The notes under the pieces were generated by a model, which saw only the letters and a program-made list of their open reading frames with translations, was not told where the DNA came from and did not search any database. This document shows, piece after piece, positions 8,282 to 16,685 of a stretch of 64,000 nt of DNA; positions within the stretch are counted from its first letter, which is position 1; each line of letters opens with the position of its first letter. The position numbers and the translations under genes are program-made. This DNA comes from Candidatus Nitrosopumilus sp. (GTDB lineage: Archaea > Thermoproteota > Nitrososphaeria > Nitrososphaerales > Nitrosopumilaceae): assembly GCA_013215285.1 (NCBI GenBank), contig JABSRD010000001.1, positions 242,571 through 306,570 of the forward strand, written 5' to 3'.

Positions 8282-8731
8282 ATGTTTAAAAATATGATTT
8301 TTACAAGTATTATTGTAGTTATCATCTTAATCACTGGATTTTCTAATGTAAATTCATTTGCAGAACCAATTGATTATCAAACTGAAATAATTTCAATAAA
8401 TAATTTCATAGGACTTGAAACACCTATAATTCAAATGAATATCTCTGAAGAAAATCAACTTCCATGGGGTTCTGTTGAGGGGACAATTAAAAATCATGTT
8501 TCTAATTATCCTGTGATAATACAAATTTTTGATAATGATAAATTCATTACAGGAAATAATAGTGGCGCCGTCCACTTTGCTCAAATTCCTGTAAATGATG
8601 ATGGAACTTATGAATACAAATTCAGAATATTAAACTCAAATCAAGGTCAAACTGAGGCTATTTTTGATGGAAATTACACTGTTAAAATCTTCAAAGTAGT
8701 ATATCTTAATACTAATTTTGATGTACTTTAG
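8282..8731 (+). CDS. Secreted beta-sandwich protein (149 aa)
   Basis: A signal peptide or anchor (about residues 5-26, ending NSFAEP) is followed by one immunoglobulin-like domain. This domain includes VEGTIKNHVSNYPVIIQIFD and a YTVKIFKVVYLN final strand. The same kind of domain is repeated in large thaumarchaeal surface proteins; here it stands alone with no C-terminal anchor. A TATA-like TTTTATTC near 8253-8260 lies about 26 bases upstream. The last 20 bases overlap the convergent FMN reductase gene. Confidence 0.72.
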   Translation: MFKNMIFTSIIVVIILITGFSNVNSFAEPIDYQTEIISINNFIGLETPIIQMNISEENQLPWGSVEGTIKNHVSNYPVIIQIFDNDKFITGNNSGAVHFAQIPVNDDGTYEYKFRILNSNQGQTEAIFDGNYTVKIFKVVYLNTNFDVL

Positions 8732-9242
8732 AAGCAAGTTTCAAAGTTTCATCTACCATCTCTTTTAATCTATTTTGTGCATCAACATCTGACACCAAAT
8801 TTTTAGTAATAGATTCTGTAGTTAAAAATACAGCCTTAGGATTTGTTATTACTCTGAAATATGATAACAATTGTGTGATTAATGTCTGGACATCGGTAAA
8901 ACCAATATTTCCAGAAGCTAAAATTGCCATTCCAGATACCTTTCCGGCAGTTTTTTTATAATCGATATATTCAAACAAATTTTTCAATGCTGAACTAAAA
9001 AACGAATTGTAAATTGGTGTTCCTATTAACCATACATCTGCATCCGTTATGTCATCTGATGCTGTCTTTGTAGCTTCATTGTATTCTTTACCATATCCTC
9101 TATAACATTCAATTTGACCATCTGAAAGATTGATCAATTTTGTATCTTGGTTTTTTGATTTAGCATAATCATAAACATACTTCATCATAACTTGTGTAAG
9201 GGCATTTTTTCTTGGACTTCCAGAAATAACTACAACTTTCAT
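8712..9242 (-). CDS. NADPH-dependent FMN reductase family flavoprotein
   Basis: A flavodoxin-fold protein of 176 aa. The N-terminal FMN phosphate loop is GSPRKNALT, and GTPIYNSFFSSALKNLFEYID is the second FMN-contact loop. Family members reduce FMN, quinones, chromate or azo compounds with NAD(P)H. The exact substrate is not visible. It starts at ATG 9242 and overlaps the convergent secreted-protein gene by 20 bases. It lies near bluB, which consumes reduced FMN (FMNH2), so supplying reduced flavin is a reasonable guess. Confidence 0.87.
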   Translation of the reverse strand: MKVVVISGSPRKNALTQVMMKYVYDYAKSKNQDTKLINLSDGQIECYRGYGKEYNEATKTASDDITDADVWLIGTPIYNSFFSSALKNLFEYIDYKKTAGKVSGMAILASGNIGFTDVQTLITQLLSYFRVITNPKAVFLTTESITKNLVSDVDAQNRLKEMVDETLKLASKVHQN

Positions 9243-9294
9243 ATCTCAAACCACATATCTTTGTATATAAATTTCCATGACTTTGAAAATTTAA

Positions 9295-9386
9295 CGGGCT
9301 TGGAGGGCTTCGATCCCTCGACCTGTACCTTAGGAGAGTACCACGCTGTCCATGTTTCGCGTCAAATGACTCTGCGCCACAAGCCC
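9295..9386 (-). tRNA. tRNA-Arg (anticodon CCT) with enlarged D arm, probable D-loop intron
   Basis: The acceptor stem GGGCTTG/CAAGCCC pairs perfectly (9380-9386 with 9296-9302), with discriminator G at 9295. The anticodon arm GTACT-CTCCTAA-GGTAC gives anticodon CCT, which reads AGG. The variable loop AGGTC and T arm GAGGG-ATCGAAG-CCCTC are normal apart from A54. The D arm pairs GCGC with GCGT but encloses 27 bases, about 17 more than usual. An intron of that size in the D loop explains this best; its exact ends are not certain. Confidence 0.85.
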
Positions 9387-9404
9387 AGCAAAAAAAACAC
9401 TCTT

Positions 9405-9415
9405 AATTATTTAAG
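9405..9415 (-). promoter_or_regulatory. TATA box of tRNA-Arg
   Basis: On the minus strand the motif reads CTTAAATAATT, centred about 24 bases before the mature 5' end of the tRNA. It overlaps the last codon and stop codon of bluB (stop at 9411-9413), so the tRNA promoter is embedded in the end of the upstream gene. Confidence 0.5.
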
Positions 9416-10121
9416 CGTAATCCAGATTATTTCTAATCATTTCTTTAATTCCATCCCAATTTTTATTTTCTTTGTCATTCCATTTTTCAAAATATACAAC
9501 ATCTTTGAGTCCTAGTCTTGGTAGCCAATCTGCAGTCTCAAGATCTGGTTTTTCTGCAAATTCATTAACATATCCCAAACACAAGTAAGCAACAGGAACA
9601 ACATGTTCTGGTAATTCTAGAACTTCTTTTAGTGTATCATTTGACAGAATACTTACCCATCCAAGACCTACTCCTTCTGTTCTTGCTGATAACCATAAAT
9701 TTTGGATTGCACAACATACACTGTATAGTCCTGCTTCAGGAATACTTGATCTACCAATTACAAATGGACCAAATTTTGTAGGATCATATGTTACACAAAG
9801 ATTAACTGGAGAATCTAAAATTCCTTCAAGCTTGAATGAAAGATATTTTGATTTCTTTGGTTCTTCAACTAATTTTGATGAACGATTTTTTTCTTCTTCA
9901 AAAGATTCTTTGATTTTCTTTTTTGTTTCAATATCTTTTATCAAGATAAAATTCCATGGTTGAGAAAATCCTACAGAAGGTGCATGATGTGCTGCATGAA
10001 GAATTTTTGATAAAATATTATCCTCTATAGGTTTTGATATGAAATGAGATCTTACATCTCTTCTTGAATAAATTGCCTTATAGAATCCTTTTTTTTCTTC
10101 TTCAGTAAAATTATCTGTCAA
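9411..10121 (-). CDS. bluB: 5,6-dimethylbenzimidazole synthase BluB
   Basis: This nitroreductase-fold flavoenzyme fragments FMNH2 to dimethylbenzimidazole, the lower ligand of cobalamin. The N-terminal SRRDVRSHF and AAHHAPSVGFSQPWNF motifs are those that separate BluB from ordinary nitroreductases, and LSARTEGVGLGWVS is the second flavin contact. The 236-aa length is normal. Marine thaumarchaea are known to make true B12 with this ligand. The gene is single, with a tRNA directly downstream and no other cob/cbi genes in the window. Confidence 0.9.
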   Translation of the reverse strand: MTDNFTEEEKKGFYKAIYSRRDVRSHFISKPIEDNILSKILHAAHHAPSVGFSQPWNFILIKDIETKKKIKESFEEEKNRSSKLVEEPKKSKYLSFKLEGILDSPVNLCVTYDPTKFGPFVIGRSSIPEAGLYSVCCAIQNLWLSARTEGVGLGWVSILSNDTLKEVLELPEHVVPVAYLCLGYVNEFAEKPDLETADWLPRLGLKDVVYFEKWNDKENKNWDGIKEMIRNNLDYA

Positions 10122-10203
10122 CTATTTCATGCCTTCTTTCTTTTTATTCATTCTTTCTTTTGTTAAACGTTAATAATGTCAGCACTTATCTTTCTACTTC
10201 ATT

Positions 10204-10277
10204 GGGCCTGTAGTCTAGCTGGTTAGGATACCGCCTCGACATGGCGGTGATCATGAGTTCGAATCTCATTAGGCCCA
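10204..10277 (+). tRNA. tRNA-Val (anticodon GAC)
   Basis: Acceptor stem GGGCCTG/TAGGCCC (one G-T pair), D arm GTCT...GGAT, anticodon stem CCGCC/GGCGG, T arm ATGAG-TTCGAAT-CTCAT and discriminator A form a full cloverleaf of 74 bases without intron or encoded CCA. The anticodon loop is TCGACAT, giving GAC for valine. Base 33 is C instead of the nearly universal T. The rest is intact, so I take it as functional. Confidence 0.9.
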
Positions 10278-10289
10278 CTTTTTCTTTTT
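10278..10289 (+). terminator. T-run terminator after tRNA-Val
   Basis: CTTTTTCTTTTT follows the discriminator base directly, the usual stop signal of an archaeal tRNA gene. It also lies just beyond the end of the convergent gene 10292-10786. Confidence 0.6.
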
Positions 10290-10291
10290 AA

Positions 10292-10786
10292 TTAAAATCC
10301 TGTTTTGAATTCTTTCTCAATGAGACTCCATGTACTCTCAGTTGTGATAACTCCTTCTGCTGAAAAACTATTAATTTTATTTTCAATTGCAGATTGATAA
10401 ATTTCTGCACTAACTTCGGATTTACTAAGAACAAATATGTTTTTCAAAGGAATCTCTACATTTGGGAAAAATGCAGCTCTCCCATGCATCATAACATCTA
10501 CTGTAGAGTACAACCCAGAACCTAATAATTTTTCATCACCATAAAGTTGGTACTTAATCAATGAAACTGTGAGTGTTTTTTCACTTGGGTTCTTTACAAG
10601 AAATGTAACATCAAAACTTGCTTGATTATCTATAGTGTTAACATCTATTAGTTCAACACTTGTTAATTGAACTTCAATTTGATTAAGATGTACATTATCT
10701 AGACTACCGTAGTAAAAAATTCCTCCCATCATAGCCAAAACACCTGCAATTGCAACATAAACTATCATTTTACTTTGGAGTGGCAT
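10292..10786 (-). CDS. Membrane-anchored LEA14/WHy-like protein (164 aa)
   Basis: One N-terminal helix (about residues 8-27) is followed by an extracytoplasmic beta domain with QIEVQLTSVELIDVN, VTFLVKNPSEKTLTVSLIKY and a YGDEKLLGSG turn, the typical WHy/LEA-2 pattern. It is the clearest of the three such proteins in the window. It has no cysteines and no C-terminal anchor. It is monocistronic, convergent with tRNA-Val and divergent from the CopD-like gene. Function unknown; a role in surface or stress protection is inferred from the fold only. Confidence 0.7.
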   Translation of the reverse strand: MPLQSKMIVYVAIAGVLAMMGGIFYYGSLDNVHLNQIEVQLTSVELIDVNTIDNQASFDVTFLVKNPSEKTLTVSLIKYQLYGDEKLLGSGLYSTVDVMMHGRAAFFPNVEIPLKNIFVLSKSEVSAEIYQSAIENKINSFSAEGVITTESTWSLIEKEFKTGF

Positions 10787-10868
10787 TTCTATGGTTTCAA
10801 ATTATGTAGAACTAAAAAAGGTTGTTAAGATCCAAATACATAATATTTGATTTAAAATATCTTAATTT

Positions 10869-11366
10869 ATGTCTGCATTAGAACAAGCAATAATTACTTG
10901 GATTCATCTTGTTTTAGCTGCAATTTGGGTTGGCGGTTCACTTTTTATTGGTATTGTATTTTCTCCACTTTTAAAAACAATTGCAAATTCTCTTGAAGAA
11001 AGAATGCAAATAATGATTCGTGTTGGAAGACGATTTAACAAAATTGCTGTTCCATCATTAATTATTCTAATGGTAACTGGATTGTATAATTCACATGTAT
11101 TACTAAGTAAACCTGAACTTTTAGTTGCAACAAGTTATGGAATTTTTCTAATAATTAAGATAATTCTTGTTGTTGCTCTAGTTGTCATATATGCAATACA
11201 TGTTAGAATCATTCGTAAAGATATTGAAGAAAAAATAATGTCAAACCAAATGCCAGAGTATCAAATTCAAAAATTAAGAAAAAAGATCATTATTCTTGGA
11301 GAAATTACAGTTGTTTTATCTTTAGCAATCTTATTCCTTGCATCTTTACTTGATGCTGGAGTTTGA
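10869..11366 (+). CDS. CopD-like four-helix membrane protein (165 aa)
   Basis: Four membrane helices (about residues 8-32, 55-77, 87-110 and 140-162). The first carries ITWIHLVLAAIWVGGSLF, matching the CopD family pattern H-(x)n-WVGG; another His lies at the end of helix 3 (YAIHVR). CopD-domain proteins are linked to copper import or to haem-like electron transfer. It is a stand-alone version of the domain inside the 59100-61880 protein. The last 21 bases overlap the convergent rtcA. Confidence 0.75.
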   Translation: MSALEQAIITWIHLVLAAIWVGGSLFIGIVFSPLLKTIANSLEERMQIMIRVGRRFNKIAVPSLIILMVTGLYNSHVLLSKPELLVATSYGIFLIIKIILVVALVVIYAIHVRIIRKDIEEKIMSNQMPEYQIQKLRKKIIILGEITVVLSLAILFLASLLDAGV

Positions 11367-12383
11367 GACTCCTTCAATAATTACTTCAAATCCATCAGTT
11401 AATTTACCAATACCATACTTACAACCAGTAATTTTTGATGTTACAAACAAATTCGTCTCTAAATGTTTTGAAATTTCTTTAACTCGAAATATTGTTTTTT
11501 TATGACCTAAACTTGCAGTAACTACAAGCATATCTGCTAAATTCCCATCTATCCCTACTGAATTTTTAATAAATTCATCTATATTCAAATCAAATTTCTG
11601 TGTTTTTTTATCAAATAATGCATCAATTCCTATGATTGAATGTTCATCAATACTGTAAATTAAGATAGATGCACCTGAATCAACTGCTTCTTCATTTTTA
11701 ATTTCTGTTTCAACAATAAAATTCTCTTTAGTTAATTTTTGTTTAATTTCTTTAACTTCATTTTTAATTTTTTCAATTGAAATTTTTGAAAAAGTACAAA
11801 TTAATTTTACTGAATTTGTTTTTCTTTTTGTAAATGAAATTGATTTTAGACTAGATGAATTCACATGTAAATTAATTTCTCCTCCACCTTTTGGATAATA
11901 ACCACGTTTACATAATTCAAGTGAAAATTTTATTCCCATTCTAGAATATGCCTCTCTTAAAACATATTGTGTATAATCAATGGAAGGACTCCAAAGTACA
12001 TCTGTTCCACCCTTTATTTTTAAATCTAGTTTTTTCTGTGAAATTGCAACAACTGGAATTAATACTTGTAAAATTAAAGAAATACTTCCAGCTGTTCCCA
12101 CATCTTCAATTAAATCTAAACTTTTTACATCACCTGGAATAAATTTTAATTCTGTAGAACCTATTTCAGCACCAATTACCTTTGCATTTGTAATTTTTTG
12201 AATAATTTTAATTGCTGAAAGGTGTTGTGGTCTTAGTCCTACAACTTTTCTGTTTTTTCTAATATTTTCTAAATGAATTGGTTGTTTTGTAATACAAGAT
12301 AACGTAATTGCTGAGCGTATTATTTGTCCACCTCCTTCACCATGTCCTCCATTAATTTTCAAATAATTCATAATTTTATTCAA
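11346..12383 (-). CDS. rtcA: RNA 3'-terminal phosphate cyclase
   Basis: This 345-aa enzyme converts RNA 3'-phosphate ends to 2',3'-cyclic phosphates through an AMP intermediate. The signature GGHGEGGGQIIRSAITLS is at the N-terminus, RPQHLSAIK follows, and RGYYPKGGGEI marks the second half. The adenylated histidine is probably in ISKHLETNLF near residue 320. It starts at ATG 12383; an alternative ATG is five residues further in (MNYLKINGGHG). Archaea often pair RtcA with RtcB, but RtcB is not in the window. Confidence 0.93.
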   Translation of the reverse strand: MNKIMNYLKINGGHGEGGGQIIRSAITLSCITKQPIHLENIRKNRKVVGLRPQHLSAIKIIQKITNAKVIGAEIGSTELKFIPGDVKSLDLIEDVGTAGSISLILQVLIPVVAISQKKLDLKIKGGTDVLWSPSIDYTQYVLREAYSRMGIKFSLELCKRGYYPKGGGEINLHVNSSSLKSISFTKRKTNSVKLICTFSKISIEKIKNEVKEIKQKLTKENFIVETEIKNEEAVDSGASILIYSIDEHSIIGIDALFDKKTQKFDLNIDEFIKNSVGIDGNLADMLVVTASLGHKKTIFRVKEISKHLETNLFVTSKITGCKYGIGKLTDGFEVIIEGVSNSSIK

Positions 12384-12433
12384 TTAGAACTCTTTATGAT
12401 AGTTTTTTAAAAAAGAAATTATCTATATTTTAT

Positions 12434-12928
12434 ATGAATGGTTTGTTAATTGGACGATTCCAACCTTTTCATTTAGGTCATCTTGAAGCCCTACGATTTG
12501 CTCTTTCAAAAGTTGATAAACTGTGGGTAGGTTTAGGTAGTTCAAACTTATCCACACAAAAAAACAACCCTTTCTCAGCAGAACAACGAAAAGAAATGAT
12601 ACTTTCATCAATTGATGATTCAATTAAAGAGAAAATTTTAATTTATTTTATTCCAGATTTAGATAATCACATCAAATGGATTGAGAAAATAGATACCATT
12701 GTTCCAAAATTTGATATAATTTTTTCAAATGACGAGTTGACAAAACATCTGTATTCAAAAAGGTCAGTTCAGGTAATCCCAATTCCATTTTTGAAGAGAG
12801 ATAAATTGTCTGGAACCAATATTCGTGATTTAATAATTAGCGATCAAAAATGGGATGATTTAGTACCTGATGGAACAAAAAATTTTCTGGAAAAAATTAA
12901 TGCAAAAAACTATCTGAAAAATCTCTAA
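12434..12928 (+). CDS. nadM: Nicotinamide-nucleotide adenylyltransferase
   Basis: NadM joins NMN and ATP to give NAD+ in the last step of NAD synthesis. The nucleotidyltransferase motif GRFQPFHLGH is at residues 7-16 and SGTNIRDLI, the ISSTxIR equivalent, is near residue 120. The length of 164 aa fits the archaeal NadM family rather than bacterial NadD. It starts at ATG 12434, divergent from rtcA, and is followed by the class V aminotransferase after 23 bases that contain a TATA-like TTATAAAT. Confidence 0.93.
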   Translation: MNGLLIGRFQPFHLGHLEALRFALSKVDKLWVGLGSSNLSTQKNNPFSAEQRKEMILSSIDDSIKEKILIYFIPDLDNHIKWIEKIDTIVPKFDIIFSNDELTKHLYSKRSVQVIPIPFLKRDKLSGTNIRDLIISDQKWDDLVPDGTKNFLEKINAKNYLKNL

Positions 12929-12951
12929 TTATAAATAAACCCCAATTTACA

Positions 12952-14115
12952 TTGACAATTAGATTACATATGGAATATCTTTCAATGCTACCTGGTCCAA
13001 CAAATGTACCTAATAGAGTTATGAGAGCTATGCTTGCACCAATTATTAATCATAGAAGTGATGATTTTGTTGAATTATACACTGATGTTGTTGATAAAAC
13101 TCAACAAGTATTTCAAACACAAAATGATATTGTAGCTTTATCTGCATCTGGAACTGGTGCAGTAGAAGCAAGTGTTGTAAATTTAGTTAAAAAAGGCGAT
13201 AAAATTATCATTCCTGTAAATGGAGAATTTAGTAGACGATTATCAGAATTAATTGAAGGTCAAGGAGGCAATGTTGTAAAACTTCAAACTCCACCTGGAG
13301 AAAATTCAACTTTTGATCAAATCAAAGAAGCATTTGATAACAATAAGGACGTTAAAGCATTCTATGTTGTTCACAATGAAACTTCTACTGGAACAATGGT
13401 AAATTATCTTGACAGAATATCTGATTTGACATCTAGAAATGATGCATTCTATGTTGTAGATTCTGTTTCATTACTTGGTGGAGCTGATCTTCAAGTAGAC
13501 AAATGGAATATTGATGTATGTTTAACTGGTTCCCAGAAAGCTATTGCAGCACCTCCTGGAATATCACCACTTTCTATTAGTGCCAAAGCCAAAAAATACA
13601 TGATTGCAAATCCTCCTCCAACACACTACTTCAATTTAGCAAGATATTTCAAATTCTATGATGGAGAAAAACACACTCCTTTCACTCCTGCTTTACCTTT
13701 ACTTTATGCATATAGAGAAGCATTATCCATGATCTTAGAGGAAGGATTACAAAATGTCTTTAAACGCCATAAAGTTTGTTCAGATGCATTATACTCTGGT
13801 CTAAGTGCACTTGGCTTAACACCATTTGCAAAAGAAGAAGATCGCTCAATCTCTATTATTGCATTAAATTACTTAGATGGACTTGAAGACAAAACTTTCA
13901 GAAGTACACTCGCTGATAAATTCAAAGTGTTAGTAGCAGGTGGATTTGGTGATCTTAAAGGAAAAGTATTCAGAATTGGATGTATGGGTGAAGTTAGTCC
14001 ATATCATGTAATGCGAACTATATCTGCAATTTCATCTACATTAACAATGATGGGATATGATACAGATGCACGAGCAGGACTCAAAACTGCAGAAGAAAAA
14101 TTAAAAGCTCTCTAA
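12952..14115 (+). CDS. Class V aminotransferase (alanine-glyoxylate / serine-pyruvate type)
   Basis: A PLP enzyme of 387 aa. LPGPTNVP near the N-terminus is the alanine-glyoxylate/serine-pyruvate aminotransferase hallmark. SASGTGAVEASV is the phosphate loop, DSVSLLGG holds the cofactor aspartate, and the Schiff-base lysine is in TGSQKAIAAPPG. In thaumarchaea it could serve serine/glycine interconversion. The start is either TTG 12952 or ATG 12970 (MEYLSMLPG); the second is closer to family N-termini, but the TATA spacing (box at 12929-12936) does not decide. Confidence 0.9.
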   Translation: MTIRLHMEYLSMLPGPTNVPNRVMRAMLAPIINHRSDDFVELYTDVVDKTQQVFQTQNDIVALSASGTGAVEASVVNLVKKGDKIIIPVNGEFSRRLSELIEGQGGNVVKLQTPPGENSTFDQIKEAFDNNKDVKAFYVVHNETSTGTMVNYLDRISDLTSRNDAFYVVDSVSLLGGADLQVDKWNIDVCLTGSQKAIAAPPGISPLSISAKAKKYMIANPPPTHYFNLARYFKFYDGEKHTPFTPALPLLYAYREALSMILEEGLQNVFKRHKVCSDALYSGLSALGLTPFAKEEDRSISIIALNYLDGLEDKTFRSTLADKFKVLVAGGFGDLKGKVFRIGCMGEVSPYHVMRTISAISSTLTMMGYDTDARAGLKTAEEKLKAL

Positions 14116-14156
14116 ACCCTGTTAACTTAATATAAGGAAATTCGAGACCGATCACA

Positions 14157-14903
14157 TTGACTTTCAGCAAAAGCTCATTAATTTTAGTAGATTATACTGC
14201 TAAGGTAAAAGATACTGATGACATATTTGATACCACTATTGAAGCGGATGCAAAAAAACATTCTATTTATGAAGAAAATGTCAAATATCAACCAAAACTA
14301 GTTTCTATTGGCGAAGTATCTTATCCTGTTCTAAAAGGATTAGATGAAGCACTTGCAAAAACATCTGTTGGAGAAAAACTTACAGTTGAAGTTACACCTG
14401 ACAAAGGTTTTGGTGAAAGAGATACTAAAAAAATTAGAATGATTCCTATTAGAAAACTTGGTGAAGATGCAGAAAAAGTTTCAGTAGGTGATACAATTGA
14501 AGTTGATAACAAAAGAGGCATCATTCGTTACATTGGTTCTGGTAGAGTTCAAATAGATTATAATCATAGATATGCAGGAAAAACAATTCTATATGATGTA
14601 AATGTCATCAAATCCCTTGATTCCCCAAGTGATAAAGTGGATGGAATCCTTAAAAATAGACTTCCTGTGGAAGAATCAAAAATTGCATTTGATTTGAAGG
14701 ATAAAGAAGTAAGTATTACAATTCCTGAAGAAATTTTACGTGCTGATGGTTTACAAATAATGAAACATTTTATTCAATTAGATATTTTCAAATTTGTTTC
14801 AACTCTGGAAAAAGTGAATTTTGTTGAAACACATATCAACAAACAAACTCCAGCAAAAAAACCTGAAACAAAAGAAAAAGCAACCGAACAAAAGGCTGCT
14901 TAA
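14157..14903 (+). CDS. FKBP-type peptidyl-prolyl isomerase, SlyD-like
   Basis: This 248-aa archaeal long-form FKBP has a prolyl-isomerase core that starts LVDYTAKVKDTDDIFDTT. The inserted-flap chaperone domain follows from about residue 88 (GFGERDTKKI through RYAGKTILYDVNV). A further C-terminal domain of about 90 residues ends in a Lys/Glu/Ala-rich tail. There is no signal peptide, so it probably acts in the cytoplasm on nascent chains. It starts at TTG 14157 with CTTAATATAAGG about 26 bases upstream. It converges on egsA with one base between stops. Confidence 0.9.
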   Translation: MTFSKSSLILVDYTAKVKDTDDIFDTTIEADAKKHSIYEENVKYQPKLVSIGEVSYPVLKGLDEALAKTSVGEKLTVEVTPDKGFGERDTKKIRMIPIRKLGEDAEKVSVGDTIEVDNKRGIIRYIGSGRVQIDYNHRYAGKTILYDVNVIKSLDSPSDKVDGILKNRLPVEESKIAFDLKDKEVSITIPEEILRADGLQIMKHFIQLDIFKFVSTLEKVNFVETHINKQTPAKKPETKEKATEQKAA

Positions 14904-14904
14904 A

Positions 14905-15969
14905 TCAAATTACTTTAGTACTCTTTGCAAGATTCATTGCTCTTTTTTCAGTCATTTCAATTTCTTTTAAAATAGTATATCTTTCTGGTCTTAATCCTTG
15001 TGCCATGATTAGAGCTTTTATTATCACATCTGGTTTGAGACCGATTTGCTTTGCAGTAGTTGGTGCTCCTACATCTTTCAAAGTCTTTACAATTTTTTTC
15101 CAATCTTGTTTATGTAATTTTGCCATCATTATAGACCCAATTCCACATTTTTCTCCGTGGAGTCCAATACCTGGAGCAATTTTATCAAGTGCATGTGAAA
15201 AAAGATGTTCAGAACCTGAACATGGTCTACTACTTCCTGCAATACATGATGCTACCCCTGCACTGATCAACCCTTCTACAATCACCCTTGCATCCAATCC
15301 TTTTTTTGCAAATTCAGAAGAATTTTCCATAACAATTTTGGCACTCATCAAAGCCAAATTTGCTGCATATCTTCCATAGTATTCTTTTTTCTTTTTATGT
15401 CCCAATTGCCAATCTTTTACTGCTATAATATTTGCAATAAGATCCCCACAACCACTAGCTAACAGTTGAGTTGGAGCCTTTTTGATCACATCAATATCTA
15501 CAAAAACACCCATGGGAGCAGATGCTACAATTGAATGGGGTTTATCACTTTTTATAGAAACAAATGGACTAGCCATTCCATCATGAGATGCAGCAGTTGG
15601 TAAACTTACAAATGGTTTATCCAAATTATATGAAATTAATTTAGCTATATCTACAGAACGACCTCCACCAATTCCCACGACTAAATCTGAATTATCTTTT
15701 TTAACATTTTTTTGAATTTGTTCTATTGATTTTATTTCATTATCTTTTGATGTATGCCAAATAAATTGAATTTTTTTTAATTTTAGTGATTTTTCAATTT
15801 TTTTCCTTAAAACTTTTTGAACATTTACTCCTGATATCAAAGAAACTTTTTTTGGTTTGTTTAGTGAAACTAAAAAACTTCCAAAATCATTGATATTTTT
15901 CTCACCAATTTTGATGAGTCTGGGTAATTCCATCGTATGCGATTGCATGCGATCTTGATTTTTTGTCAT
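14905..15969 (-). CDS. egsA: sn-Glycerol-1-phosphate dehydrogenase
   Basis: EgsA reduces dihydroxyacetone phosphate to sn-glycerol-1-phosphate, which sets the archaeal stereochemistry of membrane lipids. NAD(P)-binding GGGRSVDIAK, the LPTAASHDGMASP substrate loop and the metal-binding HGEKCGIGS are all present, and the length of 354 aa is normal. The start may be ATG 15969 or one of two internal ATGs (MQSHTMELPR). It is divergent from psmB across a 76-base region with AT-rich TATA-like elements. It alone identifies the host as an archaeon. Confidence 0.95.
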   Translation of the reverse strand: MTKNQDRMQSHTMELPRLIKIGEKNINDFGSFLVSLNKPKKVSLISGVNVQKVLRKKIEKSLKLKKIQFIWHTSKDNEIKSIEQIQKNVKKDNSDLVVGIGGGRSVDIAKLISYNLDKPFVSLPTAASHDGMASPFVSIKSDKPHSIVASAPMGVFVDIDVIKKAPTQLLASGCGDLIANIIAVKDWQLGHKKKKEYYGRYAANLALMSAKIVMENSSEFAKKGLDARVIVEGLISAGVASCIAGSSRPCSGSEHLFSHALDKIAPGIGLHGEKCGIGSIMMAKLHKQDWKKIVKTLKDVGAPTTAKQIGLKPDVIIKALIMAQGLRPERYTILKEIEMTEKRAMNLAKSTKVI

Positions 15970-16045
15970 TATTTATGATTTCAAGAGATCAAAAAGTTAT
16001 TTAAAAGGGTGAGATGCCACATATTTTATCTTAATAGGTTATATT

Positions 16046-16678
16046 TTGTCGAACAATGTTGAAGAAAAAATTCTGCACGGGACTACCACTGTAGGTATCA
16101 AGGCAAAGGATGGTGTAGTGTTATGTGCTGATATGAGGGCTAGTGCAGGCTATTTTATTGCAAATAACAATACTATGAAAATTCAAAAAATTGACTTACA
16201 TGCTGGATTAACACTGGCTGGTGGTGTGGCAGACGCACAAAATATTGTTGATATTTTACGTTATCATTCTAATTTACATCGAGTTGAAAAACAAGGCCCA
16301 ATTTCAATTCATTCTCTTGCAAGACTTTGCTCATTGATATTTCATCAAAATAGAGGTTATCCATTCATGGCTGATATTTTACTTGGTGGATATGACGCAA
16401 ATGGTCCTTCATTGTTTAATATCGATATGTTTGGTTCAGTTGAAGAAAAATCATACGTTACAACTGGTAGCGGTTCACCAGTAGCTTATGGTTTACTTGA
16501 AGAAGAATATAGAGAAGATCTCACAGTAGAGGAAGCAAAAAAAATAGCTCAACGAGCTGTTAAAGCTGCAATAGTTAGAAACATTGGTACAGGCGATGGA
16601 ATTAATGTCGCAATAATGGATAAAGATGGATTCCGTATGTTAACTGATGAACAAAAGAAATCAGTTATTGAACTTTAG
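16046..16678 (+). CDS. psmB: Proteasome subunit beta
   Basis: This is the catalytic beta subunit of the 20S proteasome. A 12-residue propeptide ends in HG, and autocleavage would expose Thr13 in G-TTTVG as the nucleophile. Counting from that Thr, D17 and K33 of the catalytic triad fall exactly in CADM and TMKI. The start is TTG 16046, the only one that gives a short propeptide. The end is 7 bases before the preferred fttA start, so the two are probably cotranscribed. Confidence 0.95.
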   Translation: MSNNVEEKILHGTTTVGIKAKDGVVLCADMRASAGYFIANNNTMKIQKIDLHAGLTLAGGVADAQNIVDILRYHSNLHRVEKQGPISIHSLARLCSLIFHQNRGYPFMADILLGGYDANGPSLFNIDMFGSVEEKSYVTTGSGSPVAYGLLEEEYREDLTVEEAKKIAQRAVKAAIVRNIGTGDGINVAIMDKDGFRMLTDEQKKSVIEL

Positions 16679-16685
16679 TGATTTA

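Noticed and set aside
9192..9515. 107-codon frame across the tRNA-Arg locus
   Set aside because: It runs antisense through a tRNA and two convergent gene ends; composition is not protein-like.
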